Positions 48,117 through 56,888 are shown, numbered from the stretch's first letter. The stretch is 64,000 nt of DNA from Flavobacterium sp. UBA6721 (GCA_002454195.1 DKIJ01000003.1:78618-142617), one strand, 5' to 3'. Program-made: numbers and translations. Notes: a model not told the origin generated them from the letters alone.

Positions 48117-49505
48117 ATGAAAAATATAAAGAATTACATACAAAACAACAAAGAGCGTTTTATAAACGAACTTATCGATTTATTAAAAATCCCTTCTGTG
48201 AGTGCTGACTCCGCTTATAATCAAGACGTTATAGACACTTCCGAAGCAGTAAAGCTAAGTCTTGAAAAGGCAGGTTGCGACAAGGTAGAAATTTGCGAAA
48301 CAGATGGTTACCCAATTGTTTATGGCGAAAAAATTATCGACCCTAATTTACCAACTGTCTTAGTTTACGGCCATTACGATGTACAACCGCCTGATCCAAT
48401 CGAGTTATGGACTTCTCCCCCATTTGAACCCGTAATCAAAAAAACCGAACTTCACCCAGAGGGCGCTATCTTTGCCCGCGGCGCTTGTGATGATAAAGGA
48501 CAAATGTACATGCATGTAAAAGCCTTAGAATACATGGTTGCCAACAATTGTTTGCCTTGCAATGTAAAATTTATGATTGAAGGGGAAGAAGAAGTAGGTA
48601 GCGTAAACCTAAAAAGCTTTGTAGAAAACAACCGAGAAAAACTTAAAAACGATGTCATCCTAATTTCTGATACAGGAATGATTTCGAACCAACAACCATC
48701 CATCACAACAGGTTTGCGTGGTTTGAGTTATGTTGAAGTTGAAGTTACAGGTCCTAACCGCGACTTACACTCCGGATTGTACGGTGGAGCGGTTGCTAAT
48801 CCTATCAATATTCTAAGCAAAATGATTGCTTCGCTTCACGACGAGAACAATCACATTACCATTCCTGGTTTTTACGACAAGGTAGAAGAATTATCCACAG
48901 AGGAGAGAGCCGAAATGGCCAAAGCTCCTTTTAGCTTAGAAGAATATAAAAAAGCACTCGATTTAAAAGAGGTTTACGGAGAAACTGGCTATGTTACTAA
49001 CGAACGCAATTCGATTCGCCCAACACTGGATGTCAATGGAATTTGGGGTGGTTACACTGGCGAAGGAGCAAAAACCGTAATTCCATCTAAGGCTTACGCC
49101 AAAATATCGATGCGTTTAGTTCCTAACCAAGACTGGGAGGAAATCACCGAATTATTCACCAAACACTTCACAGCCATTGCGCCTAAGGCAGTTACCGTCA
49201 AAGTAACGCCTCATCATGGAGGTCAGGGTTACGTAACCCCTATTGACAGCATTGGTTACAAAGCGGCCAACATGGCTTACACCGAAACTTTTGGTGTTCC
49301 AGCTGTTCCTGTAAGAGGCGGAGGAAGTATTCCAATCGTAGCCCTTTTTGAAAAAGAATTAAAAAGCAAAATCATTTTAATGGGATTTGGTTTAGACAGC
49401 GATGCCATCCACTCTCCTAACGAACATTTTGGGATTTTCAATTACCTAAAAGGAATCGAAACCATCCCGTTGTTCTATAAAAACTTTGTGGAGTTATCGA
49501 AGTAA
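48117..49505 (+). CDS. M20-family dipeptidase
   Basis: A 462-aa cytosolic metallopeptidase of the M20/CNDP group. Metal ligands and catalytic residues are visible: VLVYGHYDVQPPDP with the first His and Asp near residues 81-94, ARGACDDKGQMYMH near 120-133 with the bridging Asp, IEGEEEVGSVNL near 158-169 with the catalytic Glu pair, and ISDTGMI. The lid domain holds DLHSGLYGGAVANPINIL, and the C-terminal HSPNEHFGIFNYLKGI supplies the last His. Members hydrolyse dipeptides, including beta-alanyl ones. It is the first gene right of the tRNA-Leu locus and has its own terminator. Confidence 0.93.
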   Translation: MKNIKNYIQNNKERFINELIDLLKIPSVSADSAYNQDVIDTSEAVKLSLEKAGCDKVEICETDGYPIVYGEKIIDPNLPTVLVYGHYDVQPPDPIELWTSPPFEPVIKKTELHPEGAIFARGACDDKGQMYMHVKALEYMVANNCLPCNVKFMIEGEEEVGSVNLKSFVENNREKLKNDVILISDTGMISNQQPSITTGLRGLSYVEVEVTGPNRDLHSGLYGGAVANPINILSKMIASLHDENNHITIPGFYDKVEELSTEERAEMAKAPFSLEEYKKALDLKEVYGETGYVTNERNSIRPTLDVNGIWGGYTGEGAKTVIPSKAYAKISMRLVPNQDWEEITELFTKHFTAIAPKAVTVKVTPHHGGQGYVTPIDSIGYKAANMAYTETFGVPAVPVRGGGSIPIVALFEKELKSKIILMGFGLDSDAIHSPNEHFGIFNYLKGIETIPLFYKNFVELSK

Positions 49506-49560
49506 TTTTAACCGCAAAGGCTGCAAAGTTCTTCACAAAGCTCCCTAAGTTTAAAAAACT

Positions 49561-49600
49561 AAATCCGTTTATTCTTTTTTTAAGAGTAAACGGATTTTTT
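49561..49600 (+). terminator. Intrinsic terminator of the dipeptidase gene
   Basis: AAATCCGTTTA (49561-49571) pairs perfectly with TAAACGGATTT (49587-49597), followed by T residues. Confidence 0.88.
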
Positions 49601-49603
49601 ATT

Positions 49604-49757
49604 GGGGCGTTCCCTCGTTGCAGAAAGTGAGTCATTTAAAAGAACATTTATACAAGCAACGAGGCGGGCTATCCGCTGTATTCCCGCTTTGAAAAACTAC
49701 GTCAAAAGCCTTGTTTTTCTAAACCGGGAGATGCCGCTACTATCCCTAACGCAAACG
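49604..49757 (+). repeat. Dispersed ~150-bp repeat, left copy
   Basis: Begins GGGGCGTTCCCTCGTTG and contains CAACGAGGCGGGCTATCCGC, AAAGCCTTGTTTTTCTAAAC and GGGAGATGCCGCTACTATCC. It is homologous to the reverse complement of 52884-53029, with several blocks of 10-18 identical bases separated by diverged parts. It is G/C-rich compared with its surroundings and has short self-complementary segments, like a structured non-coding RNA or a REP-like element. It starts just after the dipeptidase terminator. I have the impression that it is a known flavobacterial intergenic repeat, but cannot confirm a family. Confidence 0.7.
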
Positions 49758-49882
49758 AATAGAGTTTATGAAAGTTTATTTAAAAACAAATTTCTCCAAA
49801 GTACATTGCATTAGTTCAAATATGCTTTAAAAAATATTTTTTTATCTAAAATACAAAGTAAAAAACCAACATTCACCTATCT

Positions 49883-50905
49883 TTATATATCTCTAGCTTT
49901 TATATTAACTGTAGATATTTGAACTTTTTTTACATTCCTGCACTTCATAGTTTTTTGATTAAAAAGAACCAAATTATAACCCGTATTATGAAGTGAACTT
50001 CTAAATTTAATCCCTTGAACGTTCGTGAAAATTTTAATAAACTCACAAATAAACTGAGTTGGTATATAGTCTAATTCAGAATCATACCTTCTCATTGGCT
50101 TAGATAAATCCCTACTAATTAATTGCTTTAATAATGTAGATTTAATTTTTTTATTTACTCCATTGGGATGATATAAATTAGGGATTTCTGTAAAATCAGA
50201 AATTATAATTTTACTTTGATATTCTTCATTTATAGTAAAAGTAGCAACCGAAACTTCGTCTAGATACGAAGCTCTAATTTCATATAAAATAGTTTCTTCA
50301 TTATCACTTAAATAGAGATAAGGTATACCTATTGGATTTGCACGCCCAGCTGAAGCATATTTTGCAGGTGGTGATGACATTTTTTCAATTGGAAAAATAT
50401 CTTCTTGTGAATTTTGATGTAATCTTGCTCTGTAGAAAATTTCATCACTTTTTATAATGGTCTTACTTTCAAAAAAACTATCCCAACCTAAATCGCCTGT
50501 CAAAGTTTCTATATTGGTAAAATATCTTCTTTCCCATTTTAATTGCTCTTTTAAGACAGACCAATAATTTATATTTTCTAGAATTTCATCACTAAAATCC
50601 ACTAACACTTCTGAATTACTGATGATTGATTCTGTTTGATTAAGAACAATATTTAGTATCTTATGTCCACAATCCAAGTTACTAAACAAACTCCAATTAT
50701 CTTGTATTAAAGAAATTAAAGCTTTACCATTTGCTTTTACTTGAAAATTATCAAATATCTCTTTAAAGAAGTCTAGAAGCTCTACTAATTCAATGGTTTC
50801 GACATCTATACTTTTGCAACAATTACAATCTCCGATCTTTCCTTGAGATACGATGAATCCAGTTAACTCTTTATCAGAAAAGCAATTTTTACATACGAAC
50901 TGCAT
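49883..50905 (-). CDS. RES-domain protein (probable NAD+-degrading toxin or effector)
   Basis: A 340-aa protein. The N-terminus is a zinc-ribbon-like segment (FVCKNCFSDK and GDCNCCKS, Cys5, 8, 27, 29, 30) followed by a helical region (about 35-135), as in HEPN/RES-type fusions. The C-terminal RES domain (about 155-320) starts IFYRARL (Arg159) and includes PPAKYASAGRANPIGIPYLY and DNEETILYEIRAS (Glu209), the conserved Arg, Tyr and Glu set. RES toxins of Xre-RES modules cleave NAD+ by phosphorolysis. Here there is no Xre antitoxin; the gene is the last of a tight three-gene operon, starting 4 bases after the sce7725-like gene. Confidence 0.82.
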   Translation of the reverse strand: MQFVCKNCFSDKELTGFIVSQGKIGDCNCCKSIDVETIELVELLDFFKEIFDNFQVKANGKALISLIQDNWSLFSNLDCGHKILNIVLNQTESIISNSEVLVDFSDEILENINYWSVLKEQLKWERRYFTNIETLTGDLGWDSFFESKTIIKSDEIFYRARLHQNSQEDIFPIEKMSSPPAKYASAGRANPIGIPYLYLSDNEETILYEIRASYLDEVSVATFTINEEYQSKIIISDFTEIPNLYHPNGVNKKIKSTLLKQLISRDLSKPMRRYDSELDYIPTQFICEFIKIFTNVQGIKFRSSLHNTGYNLVLFNQKTMKCRNVKKVQISTVNIKARDI

Positions 50906-50909
50906 AACA

Positions 50910-51839
50910 TTAATTTAGAAAGTCACTTATTATTAGTAAATGATTCTTGATGGATATCTTCTTAACCGTTCCTAGACCAGGATATCTTCCTTCCTCCAAG
51001 TATGTTTTTAATTCATTCGTAGCAGAATTTATTAAAGGTAAACTATCACAAAAATCTACCGCTTTTTGAGCTGCTTGCGCAAATTTACCTTGCACGTTGG
51101 CAATCGAGTCAACATCTTTTGATGTAAAATGTCTTATCCATATTTGATTCTCTAAATCTCTTCTTAAATAAGTAAGATGTATAACAACGGCACGTGGTGT
51201 ACTACCACCATCTACAAATTCACTTGGTAATGCAGTATAGTCAGCAAAAGCCTGATAACCATCTTGACTATAATACAAATGTTCTTCTGTAAATTTATGA
51301 GCTTGAATATCCAAAAAGTCCGCATTTTTTTGTTGCTTTTCGAAAATATCATCTAATCTGATGTAAAACTTCCCTAGACTTTTTATACTTCTGTCCAAGC
51401 TTCTATACTTATGAGGTTCTAAAAGCATGATTTTACTAACATTTTTGCTTGAACATAGTGTTTTTAGAGCTTCTTCATCCGAAAAATTATCAAGACAAAT
51501 TATTAAACAATCAGTTAAATTATATTTTTCAATATTTGATATAATGTAATCTGAATTATCAGAATAATGAAATGCAGGTAAAAATTTTTTATTGTCTAGT
51601 TGTGAGATATAATCTAGAAAAAATTCATCATCTCCCGCTTTTTCTCCCTTGAATGGATTTACAATTAAATAAGCATAAAAATCTTTTTCTTGAAAAACTC
51701 TATGAGCCAAATTAAGATTATTAAAACTTTCTTTTACTGGTTCTAAAACTGGTGTTATGCCTTGTAGTTTATTCTCATTTACTAGTTCTCTCAAACTAAT
51801 CAATTCAAATTGTCTTGCTCTTAAATAAGGAAAATACAT
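50910..51839 (-). CDS. sce7725-family protein (beta-protein-like)
   Basis: A 309-aa protein starting MYFPYLRARQFELISLRELV, which is the recognisable opening of the sce7725 family, with GITPVLEPVKESFNNL and LIVNPFKGEKAGDDEFFLDY following. The pattern of alternating strands and helices (FLPAFHYSDNSDYIISNIEK, LIICLDNFSDEEALKTL, KIMLLEPHKYRSLDRSIKSL) fits a TIM-barrel-like fold, as in the related Beta_protein family. No catalytic set could be assigned. It is always reported next to sce7726-type genes as far as I recall; here it lies 3 bases after one and 4 bases before the RES gene. Confidence 0.78.
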   Translation of the reverse strand: MYFPYLRARQFELISLRELVNENKLQGITPVLEPVKESFNNLNLAHRVFQEKDFYAYLIVNPFKGEKAGDDEFFLDYISQLDNKKFLPAFHYSDNSDYIISNIEKYNLTDCLIICLDNFSDEEALKTLCSSKNVSKIMLLEPHKYRSLDRSIKSLGKFYIRLDDIFEKQQKNADFLDIQAHKFTEEHLYYSQDGYQAFADYTALPSEFVDGGSTPRAVVIHLTYLRRDLENQIWIRHFTSKDVDSIANVQGKFAQAAQKAVDFCDSLPLINSATNELKTYLEEGRYPGLGTVKKISIKNHLLIISDFLN

Positions 51840-51842
51840 AAT

Positions 51843-52694
51843 CTAAATAGTATTCGTTTTTAAACTATTAATTAGGTTATCTCTTTCCTGCTTTTTTAAA
51901 TTCAGTGAAAGACATATCTGATTGAATTCATTGTTTATTTTATTAAAAAACTGATTATTTACATTTCGCTTTTTCATAGTAGAAAGAAATAACGCATTCA
52001 AATCATTTTGCGGTATTGTCGATATCAAATCTTTGCAGATAACAAATTGGTTAAAAGAATTCATTTCTGGAAGTTGCCCAAAAAAAGCTTTCGAAATTTC
52101 AAGATATTCTTTTGTATGAAGAACCTCCATTAAAATGTTTGGATCTATATTATTTATTCTTTCAGCTTTCTGAATAAGTTCAAATTTTTTCAAATTAGAA
52201 TCGTACGAAATTATTCCAACTGAATTATCATAGGTTGAATATTTTGATAAAAGAACATTTGGAACAATAATGTAAACTTCATTGAAAATTTTTTTATACT
52301 CCAGAAGTTGGTTTGACAATCTATATTCTTTGTCTAAAATAGTTTTAATCTCAAAGACTTTAGAGACTCCATTGAACATAGCAAGATCTGCAATAGCTTT
52401 ACCAATTCTGAATTCATTAAATATGACTGAATTATTTGATCCTAATTCATTTTTTAGCCATTTGTTTAAAAATTCATTTTTTAAAATATATTCATTAGGA
52501 TAGTTTTTCTCAAGAATACGGTATGTATTTCGAAGAATTTTCAAATATGAGTTTCCTCTATTTTGCTCAACAAGATTATATCTTTCAAGTTTTATGTTAA
52601 TTGAACCAAAATCACCTTTTTGCCAACGTTTTACCTCACTTCTCGAAAAAAGTGATGAAAAATCTCGTAATTGGCTTGGTGTGAATGTCATCAT
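51843..52694 (-). CDS. sce7726-family protein with PD-(D/E)XK nuclease motif
   Basis: A 283-aa protein, first gene of the operon. The middle part shows a restriction-endonuclease-like core: NEFRIGKAIADLAMF (Glu94, Asp103), then KVFEIKTILDKEYRL (Glu115-Ile-Lys117) and SNQLLEYKKIFNEVYIIVPN (Gln129). This is the E-x(8)-D-x(11)-ExK-Q order of PD-(D/E)XK enzymes. The N-terminal and C-terminal regions are helical. The name comes from the Sorangium gene pair sce7725/sce7726. It probably cuts or nicks nucleic acid (inference). The operon promoter should lie in 52695-52880, but no good -7 element was found on the minus strand. Confidence 0.78.
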   Translation of the reverse strand: MMTFTPSQLRDFSSLFSRSEVKRWQKGDFGSINIKLERYNLVEQNRGNSYLKILRNTYRILEKNYPNEYILKNEFLNKWLKNELGSNNSVIFNEFRIGKAIADLAMFNGVSKVFEIKTILDKEYRLSNQLLEYKKIFNEVYIIVPNVLLSKYSTYDNSVGIISYDSNLKKFELIQKAERINNIDPNILMEVLHTKEYLEISKAFFGQLPEMNSFNQFVICKDLISTIPQNDLNALFLSTMKKRNVNNQFFNKINNEFNQICLSLNLKKQERDNLINSLKTNTI

Positions 52695-52883
52695 TTTTTT
52701 TTGGGTAAAAGTAACAAAAATTTTTACCGTTTCAATATAACATACATCTAGAATTGTGTGGTCTCAACTATTACAAACTCCAATTCATCCAGATTCTGAT
52801 AATAAACGTTTCTATTATTTCTTTCAAATATATAAATAAATGATTACAAAACACATTGTGAATTAAAAAAATCATACCGCTAA
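52695..52883. other. Upstream region of the sce7726 operon
   Basis: AT-rich, without a gene. On the minus strand, TATTGAAACGG and a T-rich AATTTTTG near 52705-52740 are the only promoter-like features, and neither fits TAnnTTTG well. The dispersed repeat begins at 52884. Confidence 0.4.
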
Positions 52884-53029
52884 GTCGCGTTAAGGATGGA
52901 AGCGGCATCTCCCGATATAGAAAACAAGGCTTTTTGCCGTAGTTTTTGTTAATCGGGAATATAGCGTACAGCCTGACCTCGTTGCAAAATCTGGAATTTA
53001 AATACTATTTTCTTAACGAGGGAACGCCC
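52884..53029 (-). repeat. Dispersed ~150-bp repeat, right (inverted) copy
   Basis: On the minus strand it begins GGGCGTTCCCTCGTTAAG (from 53029) and continues with CAACGAGGTCAGGCTGTACG, ACTACGGCAAAAAGCCTTGT and CGGGAGATGCCGCTTCCATC, then TTAACGCGAC. It matches the left copy (49604-49757) in inverted orientation. It starts three bases after the stop codon of the saccharopine-dehydrogenase-like gene and points the same way as that gene. Together the two copies bracket the RES/sce7725/sce7726 operon. Confidence 0.7.
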
Positions 53030-53032
53030 AAA

Positions 53033-54394
53033 TCATTTACTAAAATTATACCCCAAATACGGCATTGGTTTTTCGGTAAAGCGAATGCCGTATTTTTCTA
53101 ATGCTGTCAGAACAGGCAAATACACTTCTTTTCGGATAGGAATTTGAACCCCTGTAGTTTTAATTTTTCCGTTCAAAATCAATAACGCAGCCATAGCCAC
53201 AGGTAAACCAACGGTCTTAGCCATGGCAGTATAGGTTTTATCTTGACCTAGGCAAACCATTTGGGAATCCTTTTGTACTTTTTCGCCATTAATTTCGTAG
53301 CCAAATTTATGATACATCACGATCATATCTTTGTCTTCGGGCTGTAGTGTCCAACTGTCATTCAGGATTTTTTCTAAAATCCGGGCTGGAGTCGCATTTT
53401 TAAGTCCGACAAGCTTTTTGTCATTGAACAAATCCAACTCCAATAATTTGTCCCACATGATATCGTCTTGGTCAATTTTGAGCAAGAATCGGGTTTTTAT
53501 TTCCACCGAATCGGTTGGGTGGTACGGCAAAAACGAATTGATAAACTGTCGATAACTCATGTTTTCAGAATCTTCCATGATATAGGAATCATCCGTCATG
53601 CCCAGTTGTACAAACATATTCCAGGCTTTCGAAAAACCAACACGACGAATCGTTCCGCGATAGAGCGTAAGTATATCTTCTAAACCGTAGATATTTCGGT
53701 ATTTTAAGGAATCTCTGTTGGAATAGGCTTCAAATTTACCGTATCCATCTACTTCCAAAAATTCGGTTCGACGAAACAAACTCGTATACGGAATGTATTT
53801 ATAGGTTCCTTCTTGAATAAATTTGGCCACGCCACCTTGCCCTGCTAAAACCACATTTCGCGGCGCCCAGGTAAATTTATAATTCCACAAGTTCGTATCG
53901 GATTCAGGAGCAACTAATCCACCACAAAAGGATTCAAACAAAAGCATCTTTCCGCCTTGTTCTCTGATTTCGTCAATGACTTTCATCGCACTCATATGAT
54001 CGATTCCGGGATCTAAACCCATTTCGTTCATAAAAATGAGTCCGTTTTTTTTGACCTCAGCATCTAATTCCTGCATCGCATCACTGACATACGAGGCGGT
54101 TACGAGATTTTTCTTGAAAAGAACACAGTCCTTTGCAATTTCAATATGCAAATGTGCCGGCAACATCGAAATAACTATATCGGCATGCTGGATGGCTTCT
54201 GCTCTCTGTTTTTGATTGTGAATATCTAGTGCAAGTGGTGTCGCATTAGGATGATTATTGGTTTTCTTTTGAGCCAACTCCAAAGACAAATCGGCAATTT
54301 GCAATTGCAATTGTTCTTCTTCCGATTTATCCAAAAGATATTGAATCAACGAAGAAGCCGATCTTCCTGCACCAATAATTAAAACGACTCTCAT
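53033..54394 (-). CDS. Saccharopine dehydrogenase-family oxidoreductase
   Basis: A 453-aa protein with an N-terminal Rossmann fold (VVLIIGAGRSASSLIQYLLD, residues 3-22) and the Sacchrp_dh catalytic part (VISMLPAHLHIEIAKDCVLF; NEMGLDPGIDHMSAMKVIDE; LFESFCGGLVAPESDTNLWN). Family members catalyse NAD(P)-dependent reactions between lysine, alpha-aminoadipate semialdehyde and glutamate, or related carboxynorspermidine chemistry. Motif LDPGIDHMSAM is typical of the lysine-degradation (saccharopine dehydrogenase, glutamate-forming) branch. A -7 element lies upstream at 54422-54429. It is a single gene, convergent with the operon island and dipeptidase. Confidence 0.88.
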   Translation of the reverse strand: MRVVLIIGAGRSASSLIQYLLDKSEEEQLQLQIADLSLELAQKKTNNHPNATPLALDIHNQKQRAEAIQHADIVISMLPAHLHIEIAKDCVLFKKNLVTASYVSDAMQELDAEVKKNGLIFMNEMGLDPGIDHMSAMKVIDEIREQGGKMLLFESFCGGLVAPESDTNLWNYKFTWAPRNVVLAGQGGVAKFIQEGTYKYIPYTSLFRRTEFLEVDGYGKFEAYSNRDSLKYRNIYGLEDILTLYRGTIRRVGFSKAWNMFVQLGMTDDSYIMEDSENMSYRQFINSFLPYHPTDSVEIKTRFLLKIDQDDIMWDKLLELDLFNDKKLVGLKNATPARILEKILNDSWTLQPEDKDMIVMYHKFGYEINGEKVQKDSQMVCLGQDKTYTAMAKTVGLPVAMAALLILNGKIKTTGVQIPIRKEVYLPVLTALEKYGIRFTEKPMPYLGYNFSK

Positions 54395-54421
54395 AACTTA
54401 AATTTATATTGTAAAAATAGG

Positions 54422-54429
54422 CAAATGTA
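54422..54429 (-). promoter_or_regulatory. -7 promoter element of the saccharopine-dehydrogenase-like gene
   Basis: On the minus strand TACATTTG fits TAnnTTTG, 27 bases before the start codon at 54394. Confidence 0.55.
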
Positions 54430-54474
54430 GTTGTAGACCCAAATATGAATAACCTATAAAGACATCTTTATTTA

Positions 54475-54700
54475 TCATTAATACTACTTTCTTTTTTGCT
54501 TGATCAAAAAAGAAACAAAAAAATCAAGTCTCTACTTCCTCGTCGGTCAAATTAGTTTTCGAATGCTAAAAGAAAATAACTCCCCCGAAAGGATTCGGGG
54601 TCAAACAGATTTTCTTTTTACGCATTCTTCAAACATTTGACACTCGACTGCGGAAGCTAAGGACGGCGAAACAATAATTGAATCTTCTTGAATAAAAATT
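54475..54700. repeat. Intergenic repeat-like region with two hairpins
   Basis: Non-coding gap between divergent genes. TTTCTTTTTTG (54488-54498) is a perfect inverted copy of CAAAAAAGAAA (54505-54515), and CCCCGAA (54583-54589) of TTCGGGG (54594-54600). The wording CTTGATCAAAAAAGAAACAA and CCCCGAAAGGATTCGGGG is of the kind I associate with dispersed intergenic repeats of Bacteroidota genomes. No open frame of note. Confidence 0.5.
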
Positions 54701-54747
54701 CACAAAACTTTAGCATAAAAGCAGGCAAACTAAACCATTAAAACTTT

Positions 54748-54776
54748 TTGGGTTCGTTAGTTTTGGAATACTTTTG
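54748..54776 (+). promoter_or_regulatory. Promoter of the DUF423 gene (TTG-N18-TAnnTTTG)
   Basis: TTG at 54748-54750, an 18-base spacer, then TACTTTTG at 54769-54776, 21 bases before the ATG at 54798. Confidence 0.75.
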
Positions 54777-54797
54777 TAGCAACAAAAAATTCACACA

Positions 54798-55190
54798 ATG
54801 GATAAAAAAATATATTCTACTGCAGCGCTATTAGGAATGATTGCAATAATTTTAGGTGCTTTTGGCGCTCATGCCTTAAAAGCCTTATTAACTCCAGAAC
54901 AATTAGTTACTTTTGAAACAGGGGTTCGTTACCAAATGTACCACGCCTTATTTTTATTATTCATTGGCAACATGAGTAGCCTCTCTTTAAAATCCAAAAA
55001 ATACATTTACGGCCTTGTGCTTTCGGGAGTTGTTTTATTCTCTGGTTCTATCTATTTATTAGCTACAAATTCGCTTACCGCCTTTGATTTCAAAATTATA
55101 GGATTCGTAACACCAATAGGTGGTTTTTTATTAATCTTATCATGGATTGTCTTATTTATGGATTTTTTTAACAAAAAATCACAAAATTAG
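54798..55190 (+). CDS. DUF423 membrane protein
   Basis: A 130-aa inner-membrane protein with four transmembrane helices. The DUF423 signature is clear in the N-terminus: AIILGAFGAHALKALLTPEQ (about residues 16-35), then FETGVRYQMYHALFLLFIG (about 40-58), and GSIYLLATNS later. Function unknown; E. coli YgdD is a member. It has its own full promoter, and the pckA gene follows after 72 bases with a separate -7 element. Confidence 0.9.
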   Translation: MDKKIYSTAALLGMIAIILGAFGAHALKALLTPEQLVTFETGVRYQMYHALFLLFIGNMSSLSLKSKKYIYGLVLSGVVLFSGSIYLLATNSLTAFDFKIIGFVTPIGGFLLILSWIVLFMDFFNKKSQN

Positions 55191-55221
55191 AATTTTCACA
55201 ACACTAAAGCGCTTAAATAAT

Positions 55222-55229
55222 TACCTTTG
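55222..55229 (+). promoter_or_regulatory. -7 promoter element of pckA
   Basis: TACCTTTG fits TAnnTTTG, 33 bases before the ATG at 55263. No TTG at the preferred spacing. Confidence 0.6.
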
Positions 55230-55262
55230 TAATATCTAAAAACAACAGGCAACTTAAAACTT

Positions 55263-56864
55263 ATGAACAATAACAGTCTTTTTACGAAAACGATTTCGTT
55301 AGATAACATTGGAATTACAAATGCAACTATTCATTACCAACTAAGTCCTAATGAATTACATCAAATAACTATTGAAAAAGGGCAAGGAATCGAAACATCA
55401 ACGGGAGCACTCGCCATTAACACAGGTGAATTCACTGGGCGTTCTCCACAGGATCGATTTATTGTGAAAGATGCAATTACTGAAAATGAAATATGGTGGG
55501 GAAATATCAATATCCCTTTTGCTCCTGAAGCCTTTGACAAATTATACTCGAAGGTTTGTAACTACCTGACAGCTAAAGAGGTTTTTGTAAGAGACACTTA
55601 TATTTGTTCTGACCCTAATTACAAAATGAATGTTCGTGTTGTAACCGAAACCGCTTGGGCCAATCTATTTTGCTACAATATGTTTTTACGACCAAGCGAA
55701 GAAGAACTTTTAAATTACGTGGCAGAATGGACGGTAGTTTGCGTACCTTGTTTCAGGGCTGATCCAGCAGTAGACGGAACACGTCAGGGGAACTTTGCAA
55801 TTTTGAATTTCACTAAAAAAGTAGCATTAATTGGAGGAACAGGCTATACTGGCGAAATAAAAAAAGGGATTTTTTCGGCTTTGAATTTCATTCTACCCGT
55901 TTTCAAAAATACGCTTCCTATGCACTGTAGTGCCAATGTGGGAGAAAATGGTGAAACCGCTATTTTCTTTGGATTATCAGGAACTGGAAAAACTACACTT
56001 TCTGCCGATCCAAACCGAAAATTAATTGGTGACGACGAACACGGATGGACTAATGAAAATACCGTATTCAATTTTGAAGGTGGTTGCTATGCAAAAGTGG
56101 TAAACCTAAGCGAAGAAAACGAACCAGATATTTACAAAGCGATTAAAAAAGGAGCGCTTTTAGAAAATATAGTTTGCAAAAAAGAAACTAAGGAAGTCGA
56201 TTATACCGATATATCAATCACACCTAACACCCGTGTGAGTTACCCTATCTACCACATCGATAACATCCAATCAGGTTCTATTGGAAAAAACCCTAAGAAC
56301 ATCTTTTTCTTGACTGCCGATTCTTTTGGGATTTTGCCTCCCATTTCAAAATTAACGCCAGGTCAGGCTGCCTACCATTTTATCTCTGGATATACAGCTA
56401 AAGTGGCTGGAACTGAAGCAGGAGTTACGGAACCCCAGCCTAATTTCTCTGCTTGTTTTGGAGCGCCCTTTATGCCACTTCACCCAACCAGATACGCCGA
56501 AATGTTAAGCCAAAAAATGAAAGAAGCGAATGTTAAAGTTTGGCTAATCAACACGGGATGGACAGGAGGTCCTTACGGAATAGGAAATCGCATGAAATTA
56601 AAATATACCCGCGCCATGATTACAGCAGCCTTAAATGGCGAATTAGATCATGTGAAATATGAAAACCACAAAGTATTTGGCATTGCAAAACCACAATCTT
56701 GTCCGAATGTTCCAAGCGAAATTTTAAATCCTAGAAACACTTGGGAAGACAAAGATTTATATGATACCAAAGCAGTAGAACTAGCTCAGAAATTCAAAGC
56801 TAATTTCCAAAAATTTGAATCTTATGCTAATGAGGAAATCCTTGCTGGAGGCCCTTTAGTTTAA
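55263..56864 (+). CDS. pckA: Phosphoenolpyruvate carboxykinase (ATP)
   Basis: A 533-aa cytosolic enzyme that converts oxaloacetate and ATP to phosphoenolpyruvate, ADP and CO2, the entry step of gluconeogenesis. Motifs: GEFTGRSPQDRFIV near residues 56-69 (oxaloacetate-binding Arg), the kinase-1a P-loop FGLSGTGKTTLSADPNR near 238-254, and the metal motif LIGDDEHGW near 257-265. FLTADSFGILPPISKLTPGQ and NTGWTGGPYGIGNRM follow. The length is normal. It has its own promoter element and a strong terminator. Together with acetyl-CoA synthetase in this window it would allow growth on acetate, provided a glyoxylate bypass exists elsewhere. Confidence 0.97.
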   Translation: MNNNSLFTKTISLDNIGITNATIHYQLSPNELHQITIEKGQGIETSTGALAINTGEFTGRSPQDRFIVKDAITENEIWWGNINIPFAPEAFDKLYSKVCNYLTAKEVFVRDTYICSDPNYKMNVRVVTETAWANLFCYNMFLRPSEEELLNYVAEWTVVCVPCFRADPAVDGTRQGNFAILNFTKKVALIGGTGYTGEIKKGIFSALNFILPVFKNTLPMHCSANVGENGETAIFFGLSGTGKTTLSADPNRKLIGDDEHGWTNENTVFNFEGGCYAKVVNLSEENEPDIYKAIKKGALLENIVCKKETKEVDYTDISITPNTRVSYPIYHIDNIQSGSIGKNPKNIFFLTADSFGILPPISKLTPGQAAYHFISGYTAKVAGTEAGVTEPQPNFSACFGAPFMPLHPTRYAEMLSQKMKEANVKVWLINTGWTGGPYGIGNRMKLKYTRAMITAALNGELDHVKYENHKVFGIAKPQSCPNVPSEILNPRNTWEDKDLYDTKAVELAQKFKANFQKFESYANEEILAGGPLV

Positions 56865-56888
56865 AAATAAACCAACCAAAAATAGACA

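Noticed and set aside
47917..48120. Open frames on both strands across tRNA-Leu
   Set aside because: They run through a complete tRNA and its promoter; no protein pattern.
49602..49814. 70-codon open frame on the plus strand
   Set aside because: Lies almost wholly in the dispersed repeat, and the other copy of the repeat does not keep it open in the same way.
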